From contig MCFE01001005.1 in assembly GCA_002104905.1 (NCBI GenBank), positions 1 to 20,509 on the forward strand: a DNA stretch of 20,509 bases. The letters are read 5' to 3'. The DNA is from Basidiobolus meristosporus CBS 931.73 (Eukaryota > Basidiobolomycota > Basidiobolomycetes > Basidiobolales > Basidiobolaceae). Shown here piece by piece: positions 1 through 9,190 of the stretch. Under the pieces are notes generated by a model that was given only the letters and a program-made list of their open reading frames with translations, was not told the origin of the DNA and did not search any database. The translations under genes were made by a program, and so were the position numbers. Numbering within the stretch: the first letter of the stretch is position 1; each line of letters begins with the position of its first letter.

Positions 1-959
1 TGTGAATATTATTATGTGACCTGGCAAACTATTTATCACTATTAACCCATTGCACAAGCTATTCCTATTCCTTGCCAAGATGCCAAGACAAGATAGTTGC
101 CACATAAGGCAAGTACCCCCAACAGTGCCTATGTCATGCGACCACGCTGGTTTCATCACCCTCCTATCCTACTACCATATGAGGAAACTACATGACACTG
201 AGGTTTCATATTACCACTATCTGATTGGCTAGTTGCTACTATGTCTTATGGAACAATCTGCCAAGAATTTGCGCTATTTTTAGTACATAATAACATGATT
301 GGCTGTCTACTACCTTCTGTAAACTTCCAGAAAGTATTTTCTAGCAAGAATTTGAGCAGTGAAAAAGTATATAAGGGAGGCTACTCCTTAAACATAAATC
401 ATTCCTCTTCCAATATTCCAACTTATTGATTAGTGAGATCACCGCTACCTATTACCACTACTTTCCAACTCAGACCTGATAATACTCCCAGGAAACCATG
501 CTGACAGCCAACTGAACTTGGTGGCAATACTTGTGAGGAATACTCAGTGTAGGTATATTTTATTATATTTGATTGCTTTCCCAAGTTTGTTCTTGTACAG
601 GCAAAGATACTTTTCAGTCTTTGTAACTATTGGTCAAAGCTGCATTCTTATCAGGTCCCTGTTGGTGGAGTTAACAGTTGTTTTGACTTTGGAAGCTCTA
701 GTACACTGTCATCTCAAAGGACATTGAAGCCATTATAAACTTTTGTTAAGACGCCAACTAAGTTGGGGATTGTAGTTCATTAGTTTTCCCTTGACAAGCT
801 TGAGGCTTTAACCCCCTTCACATTAGATTAGACAAAAGACCCAGTATTCCTAGCAAGCTTTTGCCAGAGGTTATTGCACCCAGTGAACACCCCACACACA
901 CTCACACTTGAGAAGTGTTGGTTGTATTTTGCCCTTTGGACTTGTACACCACCACAGCG
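1..959. other. Unassigned AT-rich sequence left of the Copia relic
   Basis: No reading frame here resembles a known protein; the frames are short and of random composition. A TATA-like stretch (tatataa, 368-374) followed by pyrimidine-rich sequence could be the promoter of an old Copia 5' LTR, and gag would be expected at about 500-960, but neither LTR ends nor a zinc knuckle can be recognised. The assignment to the Copia element rests only on position upstream of its protease remnant. Confidence 0.3.
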
Positions 960-965
960 GAAGTA

Positions 966-1620
966 ATCCTAAGTAATGAGCAGTATATTGACTCTGGAGC
1001 TTGACAGCATATTCCTGGTAAAAAGGAGCGGTTCAGCAACTTAGTGACTATTCTCAAAAGAAAGGTCAATCTGGAAGACAACTCTGCACTGGAGGCTAGT
1101 ACAAGTTCATCTTTACAGCTAAATATAAGTGATGTCTCAGGGGCAACAGCAGAAAACTGACTGATGTACTCAATGTGCCTGGAATGGCTACAAACCTGCT
1201 CTCAGTCAGTAAAGCAACTACTCAGTGGCTAAAGTCTGTTTTTACTAAGCTGAGATGCCTAGTAATGAGTGTATATAAACAAAAATTAATATTGGGAATC
1301 CAAGATCACAACATATACAAACTACAATGCAAGATCATTGTACCTGAGTATGCCAACATAGCTGAAACTGATAAACTAACTGGGTGGCATGGCATAAGAG
1401 GCTAGGACACATTGGGGAACGGAAAATGAGCCAATTGGTGAGAAATAAACGTGTTTTGTGCCCATATTGCCTAATTTCAGTTGAATCAAGTATCTGCAAG
1501 GGATGTTCATATTACAAACAAGTTAGGCAATATTTCAGGAGCTTGAGAGGTACTAACACCACCAAAATACTAGCCTTTGCACACTTATTTTTTCCACAAG
1601 TAAGGCTTTTCTGTGACACA
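966..1620 (+). pseudogene. Copia Pol relic: protease, pre-integrase and integrase zinc region
   Basis: From about 984 one frame reads an aspartic protease box, IDSGA then a stop, then QHIPGKKERFSNL; the layout matches the Copia DSGA-x-H-x2-G-x4-F-x2-L pattern. After a frame change, about 1160-1260 reads LTDVLNVPGMATNLLSVSK, the strand preceding the Copia GAG-pre-integrase domain. About 1384-1440 reads WHKRLGHIGERKMSQLV, the conserved WH-x-RLGH motif with the zinc-binding histidines, and about 1490-1540 reads ICKGCSYYKQ, the paired cysteines of the integrase HHCC finger. Stops and frameshifts between blocks make it nonfunctional. The family assignment is firm, the exact limits are not. Confidence 0.75.
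1077..1441 (+). repeat. Direct repeat copy 1 (Copia pre-integrase block)
   Basis: About 365 bp that recur at 1616-1980 with an offset of 539-540 bp. Both copies run from an actctgca segment through the tgatgtactc and gtgcctggaat segments to the caattggtga end. They have clearly diverged (many substitutions and small indels seen by eye), so the duplication is old. Confidence 0.85.
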
Positions 1621-1980
1621 ACTCTGCATTGGAATTTACCACCAATGGGTCCATACAGCCAAATATGAGTGATATTTCAGTGGCAACAACTGTAAACTTG
1701 ACTGATGTACTCTATGTGCCTGGAATAGCTAAGAACCTACTCTCAAACAGTAGAGCAACTCAATGACCAAAGTTTGTCTTTAATTAGCTGAGCTGTTTAG
1801 TATTGAGTGAAAATGAACAAAAACTAGCTTTGGGAATCAGAGATTACAGTAAATACAAGTTACAATGCAAGAACATTGTACCTGAGTATGTCAATATTGC
1901 ACAAACTGTTGAATCTATCTGGGTGATGTGGTATATGAGGCTAGGACACTTTGGGGAACTGAAAATAAGTCAATTGGTGA
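1616..1980 (+). repeat. Direct repeat copy 2 (Copia pre-integrase block)
   Basis: Second, more decayed copy of the 365-bp block at 1077-1441. It reads YKLQCKNIVPEYVNIAQT and then MRLGHFGELKISQLV, parallel to the first copy's YKLQCKIIVPEYANIAET and KRLGHIGERKMSQLV. The sequence continues directly towards an integrase C-terminal remnant, so copy 2 keeps the downstream junction while copy 1 keeps the zinc-finger cysteines. Confidence 0.85.
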
Positions 1981-2057
1981 AACATCAGATCTCCAGCACC
2001 TCAGGATCTTGAGGAGTGATGTTTTGATCACATCCCTTACAAAAATGCTCAAGGTTG

Positions 2058-2262
2058 GTACCAAATAGTAAAAAAGTGATCTTTCTTGGGTATTGTAAGA
2101 ATACTAAAGGGTATAGAGTGTATGATGGCAAAAAATCAGAAGCTGGTTAACCACAATACTAATGAAGAAGCTACTAACCTAATTCAGCTAGATACAGAAG
2201 ATAAGTCTACCAGCTCCAGATTGGAGCAGAAAATCCCAGTTAGAAGAACTACCAGAATATGA
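2058..2262 (+). pseudogene. Copia integrase C-terminus and linker relic
   Basis: Position 2058 onward reads VPNSKKVIFLGYCKNTKGYR followed by VYDG, which matches the conserved Copia integrase C-terminal K-x2-KxIFLGY-x4-KGYRVYD block. About 2230-2260 reads KIPVRRTTRI followed by a stop, like the RRSTR linker that separates integrase from reverse transcriptase in Copia Pol. The central catalytic core of integrase is missing between 1980 and 2058, so the relic carries an internal deletion. Confidence 0.7.
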
Positions 2263-2329
2263 AATTTGGTCAGAACAAAAACTATTTCAAGAATAATTCT
2301 TAACAACAAAACTCTTTCACAAGTAGTTA

Positions 2330-2810
2330 ACTGTTTTAGGATTTAAACTTTTTGTGTTGATAAAAAATGCTTTTTATATATCAAAAATCAAATATCAAAC
2401 ATTGAAATTTAAGCAACAAACACTAAATATTAAATATCAAAATTATTTTTATTGACTTGCAAAAAATATTTTTACAACCCACTTTACACGTATCCAAGGG
2501 AGTTATTGTCTATAAAAATAGTCAGAAACTCTTCTAGCTCTCTTATTGATACATGTTGAATACATTTGTAAGAAAAAAAAACAAAATTATGCTTGCACTT
2601 TTTTAATTCATTTTTTACTTGTTGCATTTCACTATATATATTGAGCCAGTCTTGTTTGCAATTTTCTAATTTTTGGTCCAATTTTTGTATATTTGCTTGG
2701 CTTAAATATGTACAATATCTTGCTGAGTTTGATATTTTAAAATTTTTATGTTGTTTTCTATTTGTTTAATTTATTTTAAAACTTGTTGTTCATAATGATT
2801 TATATGATGG
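2330..2810. other. Very AT-rich block inside the Copia relic
   Basis: About 480 bp of strongly AT-rich sequence with many short A and T runs and repeated aaatatcaaa-like words, lying between the integrase/RT linker remnant and the start of the RT remnant. It is longer than the usual Copia linker, so part is probably inserted DNA. No terminal repeats, target duplication or recognisable protein were found. A 65-codon minus-strand frame (2484-2681) looks like chance in AT-rich, Lys/Asn-coding DNA. Confidence 0.4.
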
Positions 2811-2815
2811 ATTTT

Positions 2816-3262
2816 AATGAGAGCCTAAATGGTTCAGATTCTGCGTGGTATATTGCTCAAATATAAGCCTGTTGGCAAAAAATATATTAATATGCCAAGT
2901 GATATTATTTGAAATGGATCAATTGTACATTTTTAAATAAATGGGCCCATCAAAATAAAACATGACAATATACAGCTTTGAATTAGGATCAACTTATTTG
3001 CTCCTTAACAATATCACAATGCCAATGATCAAGTTGCAAGTTTGGAATTTCAACCTATACAAATCCTTTCAAATACAAGAGAAATTTTAAAGAATTAGTA
3101 GGATACTACTGAGTGTCCACAACTCAAAGTATAAATTGCATGCTCTGGGAATTAGTAAACTTGCTGGTAATACCATATCCCAGTCTCATCAAGAATATTA
3201 CCTTCTACTCTCTCATAAATAGGATGAGCTAGTGTATGTAAGACTGCCAGCAAGAGTTGGAA
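2816..3262 (+). pseudogene. Copia reverse transcriptase N-terminal relic
   Basis: From 2816 the frame reads NESLNGSDSAWYIAQI and then stops. This matches the start of Copia RT (EAL-x-GPD-x2-W-x2-A-x3-E). About 2910-2930 reads FEMDQL, matching the next conserved EMDxL element after a small disruption. A possible KLHALG near 3136 echoes KALYGL of RT, but this is weak. The relic ends at 3262, where a Gypsy-A LTR inserted; any continuation lies after 8540. Reading-frame decay is extensive. Confidence 0.55.
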
Positions 3263-3593
3263 TGCTATAATCAGCTGCTTGAATGGTTAATCTGGATTGG
3301 TTTTAGTCATATCAATTAGCTTATATTTAGCCAATCTATAAATCAGTATTATCTATCAAATCAGTATTATCAGTCAGCAGATCCTTATCCAATAGAAATA
3401 AGTATATTAAGCAACATCCAATTGGGTGATGATGATGCAATCAAATGAGCCATCAGCCAAAACTTACAGTAGGAAATACATCTAGTCAGCAACTGATCTG
3501 CCAAAAAGTATATAAAGATCAGTGCAATTTTAGTGAATACTATTATAGCTAAGCTCCCTATTCCCTTGAGACTCTCATATCAATATTTGTAAC
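3263..3593 (+). repeat. Solo LTR of Gypsy-A, diverged, opposite orientation to the full element
   Basis: The reverse complement aligns along its whole length to the 368-bp Gypsy-A LTR: TGCTATAATC at the left end corresponds to TGTTATGATC, and the interior shares ttgcatcatcatcacccaat and ataaggatctgctga. A TATA-like tatataaa lies near 3508 in LTR orientation. It is shorter than the young LTR because of small deletions, and clearly older. The 5 bp to its left (tggaa, 3258-3262) recur just right of its end if the later insertion is removed (tgg at 3594-3596 continuing as aa at 8539-8540). That supports a genuine integration followed by LTR-LTR recombination to a solo LTR. The terminal base expected at its right end is altered or lost. 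Confidence 0.88.
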
Positions 3594-3596
3594 TGG

Positions 3597-3964
3597 TGTT
3601 ACAAGTCTTGGTATAAGAGTTGTAGAGGAATAGGGAGTTTAGCTAGTATTGTATTCACTAAAACTTGAACTGATTTTTATTGAGGTTCCAGCAGCTCCTT
3701 ATATACATTTTGCCAGATCAATTGCTGACTAATTGTATTTCCTAATGTAGGTTGTGGCTGATGACTCATTTGATTGCATCATCATCACCCAATAAGATCC
3801 TACTTAATATATCTATTTCTGTCTGATAAGGATCTGCTGATTCATTTGCTGACTAATGCTACTGATTTCATAGATAATACTGATGTACTGATAACCTAAA
3901 CATATACTAACTGATTTGACTAAAAACTGATCTAACTTAAACATTCAAGCGGCAGATCATAACA
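3597..3964 (-). repeat. Gypsy-A 3' LTR
   Basis: 368 bp, identical by eye to 8167-8534, bounded by TGTTA and TAACA. In element orientation it follows the polypurine tract directly. It contains the same TATATAAG (3698-3705) and AATAAA as the upstream copy, so it could direct transcription termination of the element and outward transcription into the solo LTR region. Confidence 0.97.
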
Positions 3965-3974
3965 TTCTCCCCTA
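3965..3974 (-). other. Gypsy-A polypurine tract
   Basis: Read on the minus strand this is a purine run (GTAGGGGAGAA including the neighbouring base) between the Gag-Pol stop codon and the first base (TGTTA) of the 3' LTR. This is the expected primer site for plus-strand DNA synthesis. The Gypsy-B element has a similar GGGGAGA tract in the same place. Confidence 0.85.
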
Positions 3975-6900
3975 CTAAAGTTGAGAGGGTTCTCCTGAAT
4001 CTCTTTTCTTGTGATACCAATATCTTGATGGTTCAGTATTATCAGCAAGTCTTGCAAGCTTGAGTCTGTCCCTATGCACTAAGTCTTCCCGGATATTGCC
4101 TTGTTTGTCCACCAGTTGGTAAGTTGCAAATGGACATTCTCTGATGATCTTGAATGGTCCTGTCCATTGTGGCTCAAACTTCTTCCGAGTGTTGTTTCTT
4201 AGCAATACAAAGTTCCCAACTGTCAATGCTTCTGGTGCTATAGTCTTATCAAATCTCTGCTTCATATTTTCTGCACTTTGAGATACTTTGGTCTGTGCCT
4301 CTTGACGTCTTTGTTCCAGTTGCTGGTGTCTACTTGGCTGACTGAGTTCATCTTCTAAAGTGTCTGTAAGCTTTGGTTGTGTGAGATCTCCTGGAATCCT
4401 TGGTTCACATCCATAAACTAAGTAAAATGGTGATTGCTGGGTGGTGTTGTGTACTCTGACTCTGCATGCAAAGAGTGCTTGGTCTATATACTCATCCCAT
4501 CTACTGACAACTCCATTTGCATACTTGGTCAGCATTTTTCCAAATAATCCATTAAACCGCTCAGTGACTCCATTAGTTCTGGGGTGATATGCCGAGGTTT
4601 TCAAGTGTCTGATCTGCTGCATTTCCAGGTAAGCCTCTAATGTCTTTGCCATAAAGTTTGCACCTCTATTGGATAAGATCTCCACAGGGCATCCAAACTT
4701 CATCAGGATCTCATGGTAAATGAAACTTGCAACTTCTTGTTCACTGGCTATTGGTACAGCTTTAGCAACTGGCCATTTAGTGGCATGGTCAATTGCTACT
4801 AGGATCCAACGGTTGCATTTCCTGGTAGTTGGCAGTCTTCCAATAAAGTCAATTCCCCATCTCTCAAATGGTCTTACAGGCTCCAAAGGGAAGAGTTCGG
4901 CAATTCTTTGTGGCTGGCCTTGATTGATTTGGCAGTTTGGGCATGTTTTTACTAGCTTCTCAATGTCTTGTTTCATTCTGGGCCACCATGCTCTGGCTTT
5001 TACAAGGCTATAGGTTCCTTCAATCCCAAGATGTCCATATCCATTGTGTAGCTTATGTATTAAATCCAGGCGAGCAACATAAGGACAATAGGCAATAGGG
5101 CTTCCATCAACAATTCGGTAGAGTGTTTCATTCTGTACAACAAATTTGCTGGCCTCATCACGGATTATCTTCTTGATATCTTCATCCACCTCATTAGGAA
5201 TGGCTTGGTCCTCCAAGTACTTTGGTAATAGGCTAGGCCAATCTGATTCATGCACCAAGTTGAGTTGTGCAACTTGATCTAATCTTGATAAGGCATCAGC
5301 AACCGTGTTGTTTTTTCCAGGACAGTAGACAATCTCCAGGTCAAATTGCTGAATGTATTCACTCCATCTTGTCATTCTTCTAGAGAGTACCTTCTGAGTA
5401 AATATATACTTGAGGGAGGCATGATCAGTCTTCACAGTGCATTTGACTCCTTCAATATAGCATCTCCATGTCTTCAAACAGTGTATTATAGCAAGCATCT
5501 CCTTCTCATGAACTGGATAGTTTTGTTCTGCTGAGTTCAGTTTCTTGGATTCAAAGGCAACAGGGTAGTCCTTTCCCTTGTGTTCTTGGCTCAGCACTCC
5601 ACCAATTGCATAATCTGAAGCATCTGTGCACAGAGTGAACTCTTTTCTGAAGTCTGGTATTCTTAAGCTTGGCAGCTTAGCAAGTTCATTCTTTAGTGTC
5701 TGGAAGGCAGTCTCACAAGCTATGTCCCACTTGTAGGTATTGTCTTTCTTGAGGATATCAGTTAAAGGGGCTGCAATACTTGCAAATGACTTGACAAATC
5801 TCCGATAATAGGAAACCATTCCAAGGAAGGATCTGAGTTCTGATATGCTATGGGGCTGCTTCAAATTCTTGATTACTTCCACCTTCTTGGGGTCTAAGGT
5901 TACTCCTGTGCTAGTCACTATGTGTCCCAGATATTCTACGTGTTCCTTGAAGAATTCACACTTGGCTAGCTTGCCGTATAGCTTGTTCTCTCTTAGTTTC
6001 TTCAAGACCTTTTCAATGTGCACCATGTGATCCTTTTCTGTCTTGCTGTATATCAATATGTCATCCAGGTAGATTATCACAAACTTGTCTAAGTACTCCT
6101 GAAAGACAGTCTGCATCAGCGTCATGAATGTTGCAGGGGCATTAGTGAGGCCAAAACTCATGACTAAGTACTTGTAATGTCCATATCTGGTCCTGAATGC
6201 TGTCTTAGGGATATCTTCTGGTTTCACCCTAATCTGGTTGTATCCTGACATGAGGTCAATCTTGCTGAAAATAGTGGCTCCATTAAGTTGGTCCAAAAGC
6301 TCATCAATCCGAGGTATGGGGTACTTATTCTTGACGGTAACTGAGTTCAGGGCTCTGTAGTCAATGCACATCCTAAGTGTTCCATCCTTCTTTTTCACAA
6401 AAAGCACTGGTGCTCCCCAAGGTGACTTGCTGGGCCTGATGTATCCTTGCTCCAATAGCTGATCAATTTGTTTCTTCATTTCCTCCAATTCCAATGGACT
6501 CATTCTGTAAGGTGTCTTGCTCACTGGAGGGCTATCTCCTGTGTCAATGGCATGATCCACGTCTCTGACTGGTGGTAGGCTTACAAGCTCATCTGGAAAC
6601 ACGTCTGAATATTTCTTCAAGAGAGTCTGGACCTGCTGGGGTGCTTGGATAGAGGAATCCTCCTGTAATACTGCCATGAGGAACATCTGGGTACCTTTTC
6701 TAAGTGCTCTACAGAACTGGGTCTTGCTAAGTTCACTTGTCTCACACACACTGGAATTGACCAAGTTGAAATCCAGCCTGGCAGGTAATAGCTCATAGGT
6801 CTTGTTATCTTTTTGGATCTGAGTAGCATGGGTTCTCCAGTTGATTGATGGATTACGACAAAATAGCCAGGTTTTCCCAAGTACAAGGTCAAACTTGCAG

Positions 6901-8108
6901 TTCCCAAATATATAAGCCTGTAGGTCTTCTTCATAGTCATTGATCTTCATTCTTACTGGCTGGGTAATACGGTTGATTATGTGGGAGTTCCCATCAGCTG
7001 TGGAGACTGAAGTTGATTTGGTAGGTTCCGAGTTGATTCCAGCTTTCAAAGCAAATTGCTCTGACATGTACTCATGCGATGCTCCTGAGTCAATCATGAT
7101 CTTGGCAGGTACTCCATTGATTGCTCCATTCAGGTACAATAACTTCCCTGAGTTTGAAGTCATTTGGGACAAGTACTCTTCTGTCATATGGAAGGTGAGT
7201 TCCAAGTCTTCTTCAAGCTCATCTTCCTCATTATTGTGTTCATGGGACTCAATATGGTTGAAGGTTCTTGTTGGCTGGTGTCCATTTCTTCTCTGAGGGC
7301 AGTACTTTGCAATATGTCCCTGCTGGTGGCAATTGAAGCAAAGTCCTCTCTTCTTGCATTCTTCTGAGGAGGGATTCTTCTGCATAGCGTCTATTTCCAT
7401 TGGTACTGCTTCTGATTGTCTTCTTTCATAATGATTATAGCCTTTCTGACTAGTCACTGTAGGCTTCCCAACTCCAAACATAGCTGAGTCATAGTCAATG
7501 GCAATCTTGATGGCTTCTTCAATAGTCTGAGGTCTTCGGTAATTGACTTCCTTGCGAGTTCTTTCTTTCAACCCATCAATAAAGTATTCAACTTGATCCA
7601 AGGGGTCCATTCTTTCAATTTGTCCAAGTAGACACCTGTACTCATAGATGCATTCTTGCACCATTCCTTTCTGTCTGAGTGTCTTTAACTTCCTTCTTAG
7701 TAGTGTCTGCTGGTGTGGAGGTTCAAAAGCATCCTGAATTTCCGACACAAACTCATCCCAGGTAGAGATTGTAGAGCATCCCATCATAGTAGCTGACCTG
7801 ATCTTGTTGTGGTACCACTGTAAAGCTGCATCTGCCAGGTAAGAAGCTGCATAATGCAACTTGCTCTCTGGAGCAATTCCTTTAGCTTTAAAAGCTTCTT
7901 CAATCTGAAAGAGCCAAGTTCCCAGGTTTTCATTGACTCTGCCATGGTACCGGTTGACCTTCACACTAAAGTTGCTCTTGACAGGGCTTTGCTGGCTCTG
8001 AGCGATGGTAGTCATTCCTTGTTGCTGTTGGCTGAGGATCTGGAGTAGCTGTTGCTGTTGGGCCAGGATTTGCTGCATGGCATTCTTCCATTCTTGATTG
8101 TCCAACAT
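3975..8108 (-). CDS. Gypsy-A Gag-Pol polyprotein (1377 aa)
   Basis: A single open frame encoding capsid and all replication enzymes. The first ATG is preceded by the leader and primer binding site. Residues 1-45 are Gln-rich; 50-230 are a retrotransposon Gag core; a CCHC knuckle is C257, C260, H265, C270. Aspartic protease has D340-SGA. RT spans about 525-700 with the YLDD box at 680-683 and D618. RNase H has D829, E869, D895, D938. Integrase has the zinc site H1021, H1026, C1056, C1059 and core D1087, residue 1147, E1183, then a GPF motif (W-T-G-P-F, 1315-1319). No chromodomain follows; the protein ends 58 residues later. Residue 1147 lies exactly 35 residues before E1183, where the second catalytic Asp belongs, but is Asn (LSNRGANF). 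All else looks intact. Polyprotein processing and cytoplasmic particle assembly are inferred from the family. Confidence 0.97.
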   Translation of the reverse strand: MLDNQEWKNAMQQILAQQQQLLQILSQQQQGMTTIAQSQQSPVKSNFSVKVNRYHGRVNENLGTWLFQIEEAFKAKGIAPESKLHYAASYLADAALQWYHNKIRSATMMGCSTISTWDEFVSEIQDAFEPPHQQTLLRRKLKTLRQKGMVQECIYEYRCLLGQIERMDPLDQVEYFIDGLKERTRKEVNYRRPQTIEEAIKIAIDYDSAMFGVGKPTVTSQKGYNHYERRQSEAVPMEIDAMQKNPSSEECKKRGLCFNCHQQGHIAKYCPQRRNGHQPTRTFNHIESHEHNNEEDELEEDLELTFHMTEEYLSQMTSNSGKLLYLNGAINGVPAKIMIDSGASHEYMSEQFALKAGINSEPTKSTSVSTADGNSHIINRITQPVRMKINDYEEDLQAYIFGNCKFDLVLGKTWLFCRNPSINWRTHATQIQKDNKTYELLPARLDFNLVNSSVCETSELSKTQFCRALRKGTQMFLMAVLQEDSSIQAPQQVQTLLKKYSDVFPDELVSLPPVRDVDHAIDTGDSPPVSKTPYRMSPLELEEMKKQIDQLLEQGYIRPSKSPWGAPVLFVKKKDGTLRMCIDYRALNSVTVKNKYPIPRIDELLDQLNGATIFSKIDLMSGYNQIRVKPEDIPKTAFRTRYGHYKYLVMSFGLTNAPATFMTLMQTVFQEYLDKFVIIYLDDILIYSKTEKDHMVHIEKVLKKLRENKLYGKLAKCEFFKEHVEYLGHIVTSTGVTLDPKKVEVIKNLKQPHSISELRSFLGMVSYYRRFVKSFASIAAPLTDILKKDNTYKWDIACETAFQTLKNELAKLPSLRIPDFRKEFTLCTDASDYAIGGVLSQEHKGKDYPVAFESKKLNSAEQNYPVHEKEMLAIIHCLKTWRCYIEGVKCTVKTDHASLKYIFTQKVLSRRMTRWSEYIQQFDLEIVYCPGKNNTVADALSRLDQVAQLNLVHESDWPSLLPKYLEDQAIPNEVDEDIKKIIRDEASKFVVQNETLYRIVDGSPIAYCPYVARLDLIHKLHNGYGHLGIEGTYSLVKARAWWPRMKQDIEKLVKTCPNCQINQGQPQRIAELFPLEPVRPFERWGIDFIGRLPTTRKCNRWILVAIDHATKWPVAKAVPIASEQEVASFIYHEILMKFGCPVEILSNRGANFMAKTLEAYLEMQQIRHLKTSAYHPRTNGVTERFNGLFGKMLTKYANGVVSRWDEYIDQALFACRVRVHNTTQQSPFYLVYGCEPRIPGDLTQPKLTDTLEDELSQPSRHQQLEQRRQEAQTKVSQSAENMKQRFDKTIAPEALTVGNFVLLRNNTRKKFEPQWTGPFKIIRECPFATYQLVDKQGNIREDLVHRDRLKLARLADNTEPSRYWYHKKRDSGEPSQL

Positions 8109-8154
8109 CTTGAGGGTGGTTTCTTCTTTCTTCAGGAGGGAGGTTTCTGGTTAT

Positions 8155-8165
8155 CGCTGCTACCA
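8155..8165 (-). other. Gypsy-A primer binding site candidate
   Basis: Two bases inside the upstream LTR, the minus strand reads TGGTAGCAGCG. TGG complements the CCA tail of a tRNA, and the first seven bases equal the start of the initiator-Met site (TGGTAGC) used by several yeast elements, but the following bases differ. The priming tRNA can only be named after comparison with the host tRNA set. Confidence 0.7.
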
Positions 8166-8166
8166 A

Positions 8167-8534
8167 TGTTACAAGTCTTGGTATAAGAGTTGTAGAGGAA
8201 TAGGGAGTTTAGCTAGTATTGTATTCACTAAAACTTGAACTGATTTTTATTGAGGTTCCAGCAGCTCCTTATATACATTTTGCCAGATCAATTGCTGACT
8301 AATTGTATTTCCTAATGTAGGTTGTGGCTGATGACTCATTTGATTGCATCATCATCACCCAATAAGATCCTACTTAATATATCTATTTCTGTCTGATAAG
8401 GATCTGCTGATTCATTTGCTGACTAATGCTACTGATTTCATAGATAATACTGATGTACTGATAACCTAAACATATACTAACTGATTTGACTAAAAACTGA
8501 TCTAACTTAAACATTCAAGCGGCAGATCATAACA
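8167..8534 (-). repeat. Gypsy-A 5' LTR
   Basis: 368 bp, TGTTA to TAACA, the upstream LTR of the element in reverse orientation. It carries the promoter (TATATAAG at 8268-8275, minus strand) and an AATAAA about 20 bp further along (8246-8251), so U3 is about 270 bp and R-U5 about 100 bp. Identical by eye to the copy at 3597-3964. Confidence 0.97.
8268..8275 (-). promoter_or_regulatory. Gypsy-A LTR TATA box
   Basis: TATATAAG on the minus strand, about 260 bp into the LTR and followed at short distance by AATAAA, the usual U3/R arrangement of LTR retrotransposons. The same sequence occurs in the 3' LTR, and a near-match lies at the corresponding place in the old solo LTR, so the site is conserved within the family. 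Confidence 0.6.
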
Positions 8535-8540
8535 CTGGAA

Positions 8541-9190
8541 AACACTCAGCTCAAACATATAAATGCAGCAACCTTAATTTTGAGATTTAGAAGCTAAGCA
8601 ACCTTAATGTTTAGATAACTGTTTCCAATATTTCAAGGCTTGGCTGGATACAACAAGCATCAGTTGTATTATCACAGCTTTACCAATGTACTCTGTGTTG
8701 CTCTTGGTTATAAACTGATTTCTATACTCTTCAGTAAGAGAATTCACAAGAACAAGAACCAGGGGCACCTATAGGGGACATGATACCAACTGGGTAAAGG
8801 AATATATTTGCCAAGTATCAATAATATCTTGAGATATTCAAGAGGCATTCATGACAATAGTAGTGGCAACCAAGCAATTCCTAAAACAATGTACATGTTG
8901 CTAGCAACACAAGGTATCTGGCTACTTTGTAAGTATCAAATAGAAATGCTGAAAAGCTGGGCCAATAGAAGTGTGTCAGTTACAGCAGGTATGCACATAT
9001 GCAGAGACTAGTAAGCAGCAAGCTATAGCTTTTTTTGACTTGCACCATACTTGGAATACCCAAGTTGGTAGTGGCTTAGCAATTTAAGCAATGTAATTCT
9101 GCAGTGAGATATGTGTATGGGGCAGAAAGGTTGACAAAGGATTTATCATTTAGTAGACTAATGAAATAGCACTATATAGAATTAGTCATA
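8541..9190 (+). pseudogene. Copia RT/RNase H C-terminal relic
   Basis: Fragments in order resemble the end of Copia Pol. About 8815-8850 reads NNILRYSRGIHD, like RILRYLKGT; about 8890-8925 reads MYMLLATQGIW, like the GYVFML-x-G-x-ISW strand; about 8970-9000 reads NRSVSVTAGMH, like the Q-x2-VSLST element; and 9122-9175 reads AERLTKDLSFSRLMK, like ADILTKPL-x4-F at the very end of Copia RNase H. Each match is short and the frames differ, but order and spacing agree. No function remains. The left part (8541-8800) shows nothing recognisable. Confidence 0.45.

Larger units (their letters stand above)
3597..8534 (-). mobile_element. Gypsy-A: complete Ty3/Gypsy LTR retrotransposon
   Basis: A 4938-bp element in reverse orientation with two 368-bp LTRs that I find identical by eye, both beginning TGTTA and ending TAACA. 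The element has a primer binding site next to the upstream LTR (8155-8165), one long Gag-Pol frame (3975-8108) and a polypurine tract directly after the stop codon. Four bases, ctgg, flank both ends (3593-3596 and 8535-8538); this becomes five (actgg) if the terminal LTR adenine is counted. Order protease-RT-RNase H-integrase defines Ty3/Gypsy (Metaviridae). LTR identity indicates a very recent insertion. It sits at the end of an older solo LTR of the same family. One catalytic integrase residue is changed (see the CDS). Confidence 0.97.
960..9190 (+). mobile_element. Decayed Ty1/Copia retrotransposon, interrupted by Gypsy-A insertions
   Basis: Remnants of Copia Pol appear in the canonical order on the + strand: protease (about 984-1040), pre-integrase and integrase zinc region (1077-1600, with a partial duplicate at 1616-1980), integrase C-terminus (2058-2130), the Arg-rich linker (about 2230-2260), the start of RT (2816 onward) and RNase H end (about 8800-9190). 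They lie in several frames with stops, so this is a dead copy. The stretch 3263-8540 is younger inserted DNA (a solo LTR plus a complete Gypsy element). Order and orientation support a single ancestral element, but the right-hand part is weak and could be a different Copia copy. Neither LTR could be identified. Confidence 0.6.

Noticed and set aside
2484-2681. 65-codon minus-strand frame, Lys/Asn-rich
   Set aside because: Sits in very AT-rich DNA where such frames arise by chance; no recognisable motif and no extension on either side.
6940-7296. 118-codon plus-strand frame across the Gypsy-A Gag/protease part
   Set aside because: Lies entirely antisense to a well-supported polyprotein; poly-Ser stretch mirrors acidic codons on the other strand.
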